A DNA stretch of 64,000 nt from Lepidodermella squamata (taxonomy: Eukaryota; Gastrotricha). Below the pieces are notes generated by a model. That model had not been told where the DNA came from. It was given only the letters and a program-made list of their open reading frames with translations, and did not search any database. Positions within the stretch are counted from its first letter, which is position 1, and every line of letters begins with the position of its first letter. Below, in pieces: positions 24,084-34,726 of the stretch. Made by a program: the position numbers and the translations under genes. The stretch spans positions 310,001-374,000 of the forward strand of contig JBLDXI010000034.1 of the NCBI GenBank assembly GCA_047495785.1, in the 5' to 3' direction.

Positions 24084-25532
24084 ATGGGAAACGTATCCAA
24101 ATGGTTTCTTTTCAGTCTCTTTGGAATTTCCATGGTTAGCTTTTTTATCGCCGCCCAGTCGAACGATGGATCGGTAAGAAATGAAATTAAAATGAAAAAA
24201 AACTGGATAGGAACAGAGCCCTTTGATATATTCATTCCAACTTAGCTTTTCATCGAATCTGTGGCAAATGGTAACATTTCCATTGTAACACAACTGCTCG
24301 CTCATAACAAATCGCTGGCCAATGCTAGATTCTCACGTTTGCCTTATGTTGAAGGGCTTAACCCGAAGTTCAGGAATGAAGGCTCATTCCCGGTTCTGGA
24401 AGTCGCAGCAGCTTATAACCAAAGTTACGAATTGGTAAAGCTACTTCTCGACAACGGTGCTCAGGTGGATGCGGGCGATTACGGAGTTGAGAGTGACGGA
24501 AGAACAGCCTTACAGTGGGCGGTCCTCAACGATAGAACAGACCTTGTCGAACTTCTTCTCAGATACAACGCAAGCACGGCTAGGAGAGATAGAGGTGGCT
24601 GCGATGCTCTGTATCACGCTGCCGAGTCTGATAATCTTGACATGGTCAAATTTCTTGTCTCGAAAGGCGCCGCAATCAACTCAACCTACGACGGAAAGAA
24701 TTTGGTCCATGTCACAGCTCTATTGTGTAAACCAACAATTTTGCAGTACTTCCTATCGCTAGATCTACCAGCTGATGCTGAGACAGATCGCAAATCGCGG
24801 GCTATTTGCTTTTGCCCTCAGAATCCTAATGTAGCGAAACTGCTAGTGTCAAAAGGCGCTAACGTGAATGGTTTATGTGACGACGAGCCTCTGATAATCT
24901 CTGTGATGCATCAAGATTTAGCAGTCGATACGCTTCGAGTTCTGATCGACAATGGCGCGAATGTTAGCGCTGTTTCGTCGCAAAGTGGCGAGACTGTGTT
25001 GCAATTAGCTGCTTCTTATACTAAGGCTGAGATCGTCCGACTTTTGATTGAAAAGGGCGCGAAAATGACCGTGGACGCACGGGGCTATTCATTGTCGCTG
25101 AGAGCTGCCTTGGGTCAACTTCCAGCTGACAAAGCTAGATTTGTCGATATTTTGAACTACTTGTTGGATAAAGGCGACGTGATTGATGGAAAATTGACGC
25201 GTAATGAAACATTCCTGTCAATGGTACTCAAGAATACTAACAGCTACAGCATTATGCTGCCATTTGTCAAGCTAGCCGTTGAAAGGGGCAAGGCGAATGT
25301 CAATAAGACGGATGCGGATGGCCGTAATGCTTTGCACCTAGCGGTCTTGAATGACTCGGACGGATACACAGATGATAAAGTTGAAACTATCAAATATTTG
25401 GTGTCTAAAGGCGTGAATCGAAATGCGAAGGACAAGCGTGGAAAAACGGCTCTACAATATGTTAGGGAGAGTCGATATTACGCGCAACATCAGGCCCAAC
25501 GTCAAGTTATCATCAATCTGTTGAGTCGTTGA
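24084..25532 (+). CDS. Ankyrin-repeat protein with N-terminal hydrophobic/signal segment, 458 aa
   Basis: Exons 24084-24173 and 24246-25532 (1377 nt) join at phase 0. Residues 8-24 (FLFSLFGISMVSFFIAA) form a signal-peptide or membrane-anchor-like segment encoded almost alone by exon 1. The rest is ankyrin repeats: VLEVAAAYNQSYELVKLLL, TALQWAVLNDRTDLVELLL, ETVLQLAASYTKAEIVRLL, NALHLAVLNDS and a final KTALQYVRES. It is not closely similar to the tandem-unit ankyrin domain of the kinase fusions at 39 and 61 kb. Ankyrin proteins are normally cytosolic, so either the segment anchors the protein or the protein enters the secretory route. Sole recognisable role: protein-protein binding. Confidence 0.85.
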
Positions 25533-26506
25533 AATGTTGACATCATTAATTATTACAAAACCAACGTTATTTTTAGCTAAAAAACCGCGTGATTTTTAAT
25601 CCTTCATGAGCCTTTTCGGGTCTCGTTCTATTTTGAAAAATGTGCCCGAATAACCTTATTTTCGGTATCGAATGATCATGAAGTGATTTTTTTGTGACTA
25701 GAAAATAGTAAAATGATGACTGAACTCTGAATCACAGCGTTATACGGCTTGAAAACGGTGGAATTCCAACCAAGCTCAACAGCATATTCTGGTATAGATC
25801 TTCCCTTAAATCCATAGTGTCACATGAGATCCGTATTACAGGAATCATATTAGAACGACCCTGGCTAGCTTTGGCCGGTTAAAACTTCCAGGAGTAATCG
25901 AATGTGTTTTTTTATGCTACTGACTTTTCCTTAGTTGCGATTGATTAGTTTAGACCTGATGCTATAGTCTCAATTCATGGTCCCGTGCGATGTCATCTTA
26001 CAGATCTTAGTTGATGGATATACAGAATACGGTCGTTAAAAGTTAAAATTCAGCTTTGTGTTTAGCGGCTCAGTCTTCCATTCGATCTAGATTCATTTAA
26101 TACTAGAATATAATTGCCTATCATTCAATGTATTATTCCACAAATGTTCATGAGTTTAGATTGAAATCGGACAATTGGCCTTATGAAAAATTTTCGAATT
26201 TTGCTAAAGTCGCCACAGTCGACTAGGCCTTTTTGATTTTCTTGTATTTTCAGAAGCAAAAAATACATTTAAAATATATCTATCTGCATTTTATTTTGTA
26301 ACTAGGTTAAATGACCTCGAGGTTAGATAGAGTATTTTTGAGTTCAAGCTGATGAATGATGTTCGTCTTTTAAACGCCTGGCACGTGAATTTGTGCATTA
26401 TTTTCGGTGCCTCATTGCTTACGTAACCGGCTGCACGCGATCAGAATAGCTACCGAAGTCGTAGCGTCTTATTTTTTTCAGTTGTCTTTTTTACCGGAGC
26501 AAAGAC
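25533..26506. other. Intergenic, left end of a tandem duplication
   Basis: From about 25940 the sequence resembles 30400-31005, for example CATGGTCCCGTGCGATG against CATGGTCCCGTGTGATG, and AACGCCTGGCACGTGAATTT in both. It is therefore the duplicated upstream region of the lectin gene. No gene is seen. Confidence 0.65.
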
Positions 26507-28884
26507 ATGTATTCAATTTTAGCAATAATCTCAGTGTTCCTCGCCACCACTAATGTGGGGCTTTGTGGGCAATGGGTGCGCTGCTTCTCACAATTCGACG
26601 ACACATTCACCGATTGCCGAGAACTACCGAGCGGCTGTTCGAAATTGCGCGAATACCAAGTAATTTCGAATCATTTATCAAGGCATCTGTTTGACGAATG
26701 TCTTTTGACAGCTTGGAACTAGCCTGGTAGATCAGGCCACGTGCTTGAAGGCGGTGTGTTATTCCACTACATGACTTCGAGCTCTCGAATTGTTAACTAT
26801 TTTAGACCGCTCGATTGTGCTACAAATTCAACACGAATACAGCAACATGTCGACCTGGCTCTCCTGGTTGTAGTAAAACAGATGAAATTATGGTTTGTTA
26901 AATCAAGCTCAAGGAAAAAAAGTGGGTTTATACGCTGATTATTAAGTCATGGCTCATGGGATATCAAAATGCCCGTGCGAACAACCATGGCGTGTGTTTA
27001 TAACTATTTTAGCTAATTCGAAATTTGAAACTTTTGAGAATGGGACCTAATTTCTAGTATTTTGAATTTTCTCTTATTTTTCTGATATTTTAGATTGGCA
27101 ACGCTTACAACGTCTATTTCCCGCTGAGGACAAATATGGCCAACTGCTCGAAAGACTTCAACTCATTTCCGGTGAAAAATCTCGAATTTAGTTCTTTTAG
27201 CTAAATTACTTTTTTCATTGAAGAATCAAAAATTCAAGCCTTGCCGTGATTCTAATCAGCAATTTGTTACCTGTGTGCCCAGCCTGTTATCATGTCCAAA
27301 TAATTCGGTAATTGTCGAATAATACAATTTCATTTTAAAACAATTGTTATTTGTGTACTAGTCAAACTAGTCAAATAATATCAGTATGATATTTTGAACC
27401 ATTTTTGTTCTATCAGATTAAATCGACTCCAGAGTTTTCGAGCTTGGACGCCTGCCTCGGGAGTATCAACAGTGAGTTTAAAATTATTGATTTTGGCTGC
27501 GATAATAATTTGTTCCTAGATGCAACTGCTGACTCTGTGAAGCCACACATTCGCTGTTTCAATGCCTCGCAAATCGGCTTCAATGATTGCCGACTGGCCA
27601 GTGCTAACTGCTCGGCTGGGGAAACCGCGGAATTTTCAACTTGGTTTTTTCAACAGAAACAAAGCCAACTGCTTATCATGGGTTACAAATTGAATAGGAA
27701 CATTATGGATCATTTTCTCGTGGTTTGTGTCAATAGAATGCTGCCCAGTGCGATACGCCAAGCGGGAAGAAGTGCTACAACATTTGCCCTGGCAATTCAA
27801 CTGTTGTAAGGCTGAAGAGACTGGGAATTGACGCGTATTCACTTGTTTCTCAAATCACAGGTGAAAATTTACTCGAATTCGACTTCGTTCTCTGGAAACT
27901 TTGCCAGCTGCGTGTCTGACTTGGGACCTCCCACCAAGGATTACTTCATAGTTCCCAGTCAATCTACCTTTTCTCGCCTAGCAGCCAGTTGCATAGCTAA
28001 CGGCGGGCGCCTGGCGACATTCCACTCGCAAGCTGATTTCGATCGAGGCATGCAGGTTATTGCGAATTCGAGTGCTATCATCGGATTGGTGGCTAATTTT
28101 ACATGGGATGATGGCACTGCTCTTTCATTGCAATCGGCATACTGGGCCAATTCGCAACCAGGTGCTAACGGTGCTTGTAAGTAGCCATATTTTGATCATT
28201 ATCTAAGATGGAGAGAAGCAGTCTATTTTTATTGAATTATTTTAATTAATTTTAATTTTGATTTAACCAACTTGAATTAACAAGTTCAAGTAGTTTGGGC
28301 CAATGTGTTTTTTGTATTATTAGCAGGTATTGGCTACTTATGTTCTCCTTTTCCTATTAGGTGTGGCGGTGACTTCTACTGGTCTCGTAGACGCTGCCTG
28401 CGATGCAACAACTCGCTTCAGCTTATGCGGCAGCGTAAGGAAGACATATGCCATGGTATGCGCGTTGCAACTCATGTTTTCAGACAGCGACCGATATCCT
28501 GCTGACCACGACAAAATATCTCGGAAAGTTTTCAGCTGGATATTGTAAAAACCTTGGAAAGCAGCTGCTTATTATCAAGGACGAGGAAACATTCACAGCT
28601 GCTAAAGCTAAAGTTCCTACGGGTACTGCAGTTTTCGTTGGCGCTAGAGTTACCGAACAGGCGCCGTATGTATGGATAACAGGCGAGCCGTTAAACGAGC
28701 CGTTTATCAAATTTGCACCCCTCCCGGCCCCGGACAAGCACTGTGAGTAGACTTGACCAGAAAAAATGTAGTTGCTTTGAAAATATTTCGAATATTTCCA
28801 GGCGCGTTGCTTAAAAATGGTAAAGTTTCACCTAACGCCTGCCAAAACGCTCCTCAGGGCCTTTGCGAGAGAATCCCAGCCTGA
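26507..28884 (+). pseudogene. C-type-lectin-like gene, recent duplicate with a 4-bp frameshift
   Basis: The same 12-exon layout as the 31-kb gene is found: 26507-26659, 26712-26753, 26806-26892, 27094-27171, 27224-27307, 27417-27471, 27520-27681, 27737-27805, 27861-28176, 28361-28434, 28484-28742 and 28802-28884. Signal peptide, WVRCFSQFDDTFTDCRELP motif and both lectin-like domains are recognisable. Exon 7 is 162 nt against 158 nt in its sister because of a net 4-base gain after GAATTTTCAACT, which shifts the frame before the conserved NKANCLS segment. Without compensation the product stops in the following intron or exon and loses both lectin domains. Intron 6 is identical to the sister's, so the copy is young. 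A sequencing error or an unusual splice cannot be excluded. Confidence 0.75.
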
Positions 28885-29011
28885 CCTGACGAATTTCCCA
28901 AGCCGTCATTACGGAACATTTTCCTTTCAAGATGAACTTTATGATGATAAAATGCCTTTTTTGGGCTGGATTAATTTATTGCCATAAAATAATGATGAAT
29001 ATGATAATGAA

Positions 29012-29099
29012 TTACGATAAAATGAAAGTTTTCACGCTTGTGTTTGACTTGTTTATAATCTCGAAATCCTGCCAGCGAATTTGTCTAGTGTTCTTGTTT
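29012..29099 (-). pseudogene. Relic of the 3' end of the Cys-rich secreted gene at 33.7-34.7 kb
   Basis: Read on the minus strand, the sequence gives NKNTRQIRWQDFEI and continues NKSNTSVK to a stop, matching KKNTRRIRWQDFEI and SKSNTRVR of the protein encoded at 34726-33728. The surrounding sequence (GGCTGGATTAATTTATTGCC) also matches the flank at 33721-33740. It marks the right edge of the duplicated lectin block. Confidence 0.75.
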
Positions 29100-29453
29100 A
29101 TCATAGTTTGTCATCGTTTGTCATTGCACGTGGGAAATTATGATTTCGAAAAAATTGCTATTTTAAGACGGGTCGAGTGGTAACTGGGATTTCTAACAAA
29201 ATCCTAGTTGCCACTGCTCAAAATCTTAAGGAACGGGATAGATGGGATTCCCTGGCGGGGTTGCCCTGGATGGGTGGAGACGGGGTTTGATTAAGCGGGT
29301 CCCAATGGTTTTACCAATCCATCGCGTTAAAAATATAAAATTGGGTGGCGGGAAGTGGCTAGCTAAATGCGGAACATCGGTGGGCCCCAGCGTTGTTGCC
29401 AGCAAGGGAAGTCCATAAAGTAAGTAGCAAGAACTCTGTCATTGATTTCAAAA

Positions 29454-29530
29454 GAGTAGATGGCTTAGTGGTGAGAGAGGCTGGGAAAAGAGCGTGAGAA
29501 CGATGGTTCAACTCCCACAGCTTTTTCCTC
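29454..29530 (+). other. tRNA-like sequence, probably SINE-type
   Basis: TGGCTTAGTGG (29461-29471) fits a Pol III A box, and GGTTCAACTCC (29505-29515) fits the B-box consensus GGTTCRANNCC exactly, at tRNA-like spacing. Acceptor and T-stem pairing are poor, so I do not read it as a working tRNA. A T-run follows closely. Confidence 0.4.
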
Positions 29531-29763
29531 GAATTTAAGCTATCCGAACAAGGACGAACAAATTGGCATGAATGCAGCCGAACACGTCAGTACAATTCGA
29601 TTTCTCCCCTTTGTTCGGCACACATTTTCAACCCCTGTGTTCGGCGTTGTTCTACAGTACAAACGCCGGTCTGGGGGGCTGGGCTCACAAAAGCTAAGAA
29701 AGATAAAACAGAAATGAAACGGAACCTGAGTGGTTCTAACTTCCCGGAGTTTTGGAATGTGAT

Positions 29764-30348
29764 TACCGTATATTCCGTATTAGCTTCAGGGGGCATTGTA
29801 ATTTCAATGCCTCGAAAAAGGGGGGTTGTAAACGGGACGTGTTACAATTGCGAGCTGCGACTTTATTGTTTCAAAGCAAGTTTTCAAGTGTTAAAATTGA
29901 GTAAAAATAAGAATAAATTGATAATTTTTAAACTACAGCTTGTAAAGTCAACAGCTTTTCATCAAAATCGAGAACGTCGTCGTTCGATTGCGAGTTTTCA
30001 GCCATTTTTAAGCAAATTATTGAAATTTTAAAATGTTAGTTTTCTTCAAATCATGAAGGCTAGGAAATCGACAGCTACTTTGGCAATTTCCGTTGCTGAA
30101 CTTCTCTCACTCGGCTATTTTTCGCCATTTTCTATAAAACAAGGACATCAAAAGCTTCAGAAATGGAATTTCAAAACGATAGGCGCTATTATTTTAGAAT
30201 GCGATTTTCAAAGTTTGAATTTGAATTTAGGTCCCGAGTAGCTATTGCGAGTATGAGGCTTTAATTTTTCAAAGGGCTTAAAAAGGGGGGTTGTAAACGG
30301 GACGGGCGGTAATAACGGGTATATGAAGCTATTACGGAATATACGGTA
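29764..30348. mobile_element. Non-autonomous element with 24-bp terminal inverted repeats, 585 bp
   Basis: TACCGTATATTCCGTATTAG begins the left end (29764-29787). The right end (30325-30348) is its reverse complement with one mismatch over 24 bases. Inside, AAAAAGGGGGGTTGTAAACG occurs twice in direct orientation (about 29816 and 30283). No transposase frame is present. Confidence 0.7.
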
Positions 30349-31005
30349 TTTTTACTGCTGCTGAATTTTCCGAATCTGTACCAAACATGGGGTTTATAGT
30401 TGCGATCGATACGTCTAGACATGTTGCTATAGTCGCAAGTCATGGTCCCGTGTGATGCCGTCTTACAGATCATAGTTGATTGATACTTAGATCATGGCCA
30501 TTCAAGCCCAGGCCTAGTCAACGAGGTCAAGGTCATTCGCCTTTCACTTTTCGGTTCCGCGGCTCAATCTTCAATCAATCAGATCCGGATAAAATTGATA
30601 CTGAACGATCGCCTATTATTATTATGTCTTATTCCTCAAAAGTTTATAAAACTAGATTGAGAAAGAAATTGGCATTTTCAAAATTTGGCGAATTTGGCGA
30701 AAATCGCGGTTGACCTGCCTTTTTAGACTTGTGTTTAAAATCGTTGAATGTATTGTCTCTCTGAATTTTTTATAAGGTTAAATTTTCGAGGTCATTCTTG
30801 AATTTCGTTCGTCTTTCAAACGCCTGGCACGTGAATTTGTCAAATACTTTTAGTTCTCCTTTGCTTACGTAATCGGCTGCACGCGCTCGGAATCGCTCCG
30901 AGGTCATAGCGTCCCGCTCGCGACCTTACAACTTTTTTCATTCCAGTCCTTTTTACTACTTTTTCAACTTTGTCTTTTTTATTTATCGGATTTAGAGTAA
31001 AAACC

Positions 31006-33655
31006 ATGCGTTCAATTTTAGCAATAATCTCAGTGTACCTGGCCACCACTAATGTAGCGCTCTGTGGTCAATGGGTGCGTTGCTTCTCACAATTCGACGA
31101 CACATTCACCGATTGCCGAGAACTACCGAGCGGCTGTTCGAAATTGCGCGAATACCAAGTAATTTCCAGTAATTTATCCTAGCTAGTAATCTGTTTCAAA
31201 AAATGTGTTGACAGCTTGGAACTAGCCTGGTAGATCAGGCAACGTGCTTGAAGGCGGTGAGTTATTGAGCAACATGATTTGAAGCTATAATTTATCAAAT
31301 TTTTGTGAAATATTTTAGACCGCTCGATTGTGCTACAAATTCACCACGCATTCAGCGACATGTCGACCTGGCTCCCCTGGTTGCAGCAAAACAAATGAAA
31401 TTATGGTTTGTTTTATCGAGCCCAAGTGATAACATCGGGTTCATTGCCTGATTGTTAGTTCCTGGAACTGTATTACTAACAAACCCGGTTTTTTAGAATT
31501 TTTTAGTTAATATGTTTTGGAAAAATTTGGGAATGGGACCTAATTTCTAGTATTTTTAATTTTCTCTTTTTTTTCTGGAACGTTAGATTGGCAACGCTTA
31601 CAATGTCTATTTCCCGTTCCGGGCGAATCTGGCGAACTGCTCCAAAGACTTCAACTCATTTCCAGTGAACACTCTCGAAATCCATTTTTAGCCGCAACAT
31701 TAATTTTTTTATTTTATTGAAGAATCAAAAATTCAAGCCTTGTCGTGATTCTAACCAGCAATTTGTTACCTGTGTACCAAGCCAGTTATCGTGTCCGAAT
31801 AATTCGGTAAATTGTGAAATACTATCAGTATGATATTTTGAACCATTTTTGTTCTATCAGGTGAAATCGATTCCGGAATTCTCCAAGTTGGACGACTGCC
31901 TCGGGAGTATCAGCAGTGAGTTTAAAATTATTGATTTTGGCTGCGATAATAATTTGTTCCTAGATGCAACCGCTGACTCTGTGAAGCCACACATTCGCTG
32001 TTTCAATGCCTCGCAAATCGGCTTCAATGATTGCCGACTGGCCAGTGCTAACTGCTCGGCTGGGGAAACGGCGGAATTTTCAACTGGTGTCTACAGAAAC
32101 AAAGCCAACTGCTTATCTGGGGTTGATTTTGAATACAAATATTATTATGGAATATTATTACCTGATTTGTGCCATTAGAATGCTGTCCAGTGCGATACGT
32201 CAAGCGGAAAGAAGTGCTACAACATTTGCCCCGGCAATTCAACTGTTGTAAGGCTTAAGATCCTTGGAATTGACGTTTGAGAATATTCACTTGTTTCTCA
32301 AATCACAGGTGAAAATCTACTCGAATTCGACTTCGTTCTCTGGAAACTTTGCCAGCTGCGTGTCTGACTTGGTACCTCCACCGCCGAAATATTTCGTAGT
32401 TGGAAGTCAATCTACTTTTGCCCGCGTATCAGGCCGCTGTATAAATAACGGCGGGCACCTGGCGACATTCCACTCGCAAGCTGATTTAGATCAAGGTGTT
32501 CAGGTTACTGGAAATACGAACTCTATCGTCGGATTGGTGGCTAATTTCAAATGGGACGATGGCACTGCTCTTTCATTGCAATCCTCCTACTGGGGTGGCT
32601 CGCGACCAGCTTCAGACGGCCCATGTAAGTGCTATCATTTTAATATTTTGCTCCTATCATCATACTCTTGTTTAAGTGGTTTGAAAAACAACGAGTGGTC
32701 TGAGAGGGATTTGCATAAAGGGGATAATGGATTAGTATTCTTCAGATAATTTCCCGTTAGTTTACCGTTCAGGAATGTTTCTAGGAACTATAATGACCTC
32801 TACTTTTTTTGTAATTTTTGCTAATAAAGTCCAAAATTGAAGAAACTTCAAGGCCGCGTCCACTTTTAACCTAAATTACAATCGACGCTTGGCGTTTGAA
32901 CGGAACTAATATGGGCCCGTCAGAGATAAGATACCTATAGATAAGGGTGATAAGATACCTATAGATAAGGGTGACACCCTTTCCAATTTGAATTTTCCGA
33001 ATTCGGAAATCTAAAATCTCCCTTAAACTAAAAGTTGCCCTGATTTTGTCAACATCAGATTGAAAGTGTATGCAACAACTAACTGAATTCATCAGATTAT
33101 ATCACGCATCTCTCCTCTCTGCTTTCTCTAGGTGTGGCGATAACTAGAGGAGGCCTCAGCGACTCATCGTGCGATACTTTGCCTCGCTTTGCCCTATGCG
33201 GCACTGTAAGAAAGACCTACACCATGCTGTCATTGTGTGACAACTCATGTTTTTAGACATCCTCTGATCTCCAGTTGACCACAACGCAAGTTCTCGGAAC
33301 GCAAGCGGCCGATTCATGCAGTGCCCTAGCAAAACCGCTGCTTATAATCAAAGATGAGGCAACATTCACAGCCGCAAAAGCTGCAGTTCAAACGGTTGGT
33401 ATCGGAGCTTTCGTTGGCGCTAGACGTGACCCGGTAGAATCGTATGTATGGATTACCGGCGAGCCGTTCAACGCACCGTTTCTCCAATTCGTATCTCCCC
33501 CTGTCATGAACAAGCACTGTAAGTAGCGTGAACTAAGCCTCAATTAGTTTCTTCGCTAATACTTCCTCAATTTTGCAGGTGCAGTGCTCAGCAATGGTAA
33601 AATTTTACCTAACAACTGCCAGAATGCTCCTCAGGCCCTTTGCGAGAATAACTAA
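31006..33655 (+). CDS. Secreted Cys-rich protein with two C-type-lectin-like domains, 484 aa
   Basis: Exons 31006-31158, 31215-31256, 31319-31405, 31587-31664, 31723-31806, 31861-31915, 31964-32121, 32179-32247, 32309-32624, 33132-33205, 33257-33518 and 33579-33655 (1455 nt) are in frame throughout. The signal peptide ends near NVALCG. The N-terminal half keeps every cysteine block of its paralogues (WVRCFSQFDDTFTDCRELP, LCYKFTTHSATCRPG, HIRCFNASQ). The first lectin-like domain has HLATFHSQADL and KWDDGTALS. The second has LLIIKDEATFTAAKAA, WITGEPFN and LCENN at its end. It is the intact sister of the frameshifted copy at 26.5 kb. The donor after exon 7 is GTTGAT, a weak site, and the Trp codon kept there by other copies is Gly. 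Confidence 0.85.
32925..32972. repeat. Two tandem 24-bp units in a lectin intron
   Basis: GATAAGATACCTATAGATAA plus GGGT occurs twice head to tail in intron 9 of the lectin gene. Confidence 0.9.
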
Positions 33656-33727
33656 GCAACTGCCAAGCTGTGATCACCGAGCATTTTCGTTTCATGTTAT
33701 AACATTTATGCCTTTTATTAGGCTGGA

Positions 33728-34726
33728 TTAATTTATTGCCAGTCTGTAATATGATAATTTTCCTAGTAATAAATCTAGTCTAACTGCAAAGAGTGCTAAA
33801 ACTGCGATCAAATGAAGGTTTCTCACACGCGTGTTTGACTTGCTAATCTCGAAATCCTGCCAGCGAATTCGTCTCGTGTTTTTCTTCGTTGTAGTCCCAT
33901 TGCCTTTCGCAGCAAGCTGTGTCGTAGTCGCTGCGCCAGTCAGAATGACCATGTAATCACTTGGCATCAAGCCAACTGAATAATTTCCCGAAATTTCATA
34001 CGGCAGGTCGTTAATCGTGCAGAATTGCTGGGAATCTTTCGAATACATCATTATCAACCGAAGCAGGACATTGACTAGAAGTTGGCTCGAAGATACCGCA
34101 TGTAACGGGCAGGTTTTCCCAACAATTTTACTGAATAGGGCCTGGTACTGCTTAGCAGCCTGGCACGTAAAAGCCCGATCACCACTCGCCAGTAGTCGAT
34201 CACATTTTTCCAACTCAGCCTTGAAGAGAGATGAGCTTTCGTTGAATAAGCCCTGCCTAATGCATGGCAGATTCTTCTTGAAATCCTTCGAAATCAACGG
34301 ATCGCACAAATCTTGAAAGACGTCGAATTTTCCGCGTAGGTCCGAGTAATTCGCCGGGACGTAGCCGTCGGTTTTGTTGAAATAGCTCATCACAGACTTC
34401 ATCTGTTTATCATCAGCACAACGCCACCATTTTTGGACACCCTGCCTCGCCAAACACTCGCCAACCTCGTTTAGAGGTTCACAAATCCACGACAAATCGT
34501 CAAACCAGTCGTTTCTAGCCGCATCCGGCCAGGCCATGAAATTGCTGACATTGCCTAGCGTTTCCGTTAGTTGCGGGAAAGCGGAGAAGTCTACCGTGCC
34601 GTAGTGTCTCAGACACAAATTTCCAATAGGCCCAATGAAGCAGTTGTTGGTGGTCGGGTCAGTAACTTCCTGACTCGCGGCGTTAAGCTGGATGATGGAT
34701 GCGAAGAGAATGTAGCGAAAAGCCAT
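33728..34726 (-). CDS. Cys-rich secreted or membrane-anchored protein of unknown family, 332 aa
   Basis: A single open exon. I start at the ATG encoding MAFRYILFASIIQLNAASQ, a good signal peptide; an earlier in-frame extension would bury it. About a dozen cysteines follow in the ectodomain (NNCFIGPIGNLCLRHYG, WICEPLNEVGECLARQG, WWRCADD, DLCDPL, LPCIRQG, FTCQAAKQ, KTCPLH, FCTINDL) with several Asn-X-Ser/Thr sites. The C-terminus is hydrophobic (LHLIAVLALFAVRLDLLLG), suggesting a GPI signal or membrane anchor. I do not recognise the family. It runs convergent to the lectin gene ending at 33655. A relic of a second copy survives at 29012-29099. Confidence 0.75.
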   Translation of the reverse strand: MAFRYILFASIIQLNAASQEVTDPTTNNCFIGPIGNLCLRHYGTVDFSAFPQLTETLGNVSNFMAWPDAARNDWFDDLSWICEPLNEVGECLARQGVQKWWRCADDKQMKSVMSYFNKTDGYVPANYSDLRGKFDVFQDLCDPLISKDFKKNLPCIRQGLFNESSSLFKAELEKCDRLLASGDRAFTCQAAKQYQALFSKIVGKTCPLHAVSSSQLLVNVLLRLIMMYSKDSQQFCTINDLPYEISGNYSVGLMPSDYMVILTGAATTTQLAAKGNGTTTKKNTRRIRWQDFEISKSNTRVRNLHLIAVLALFAVRLDLLLGKLSYYRLAIN

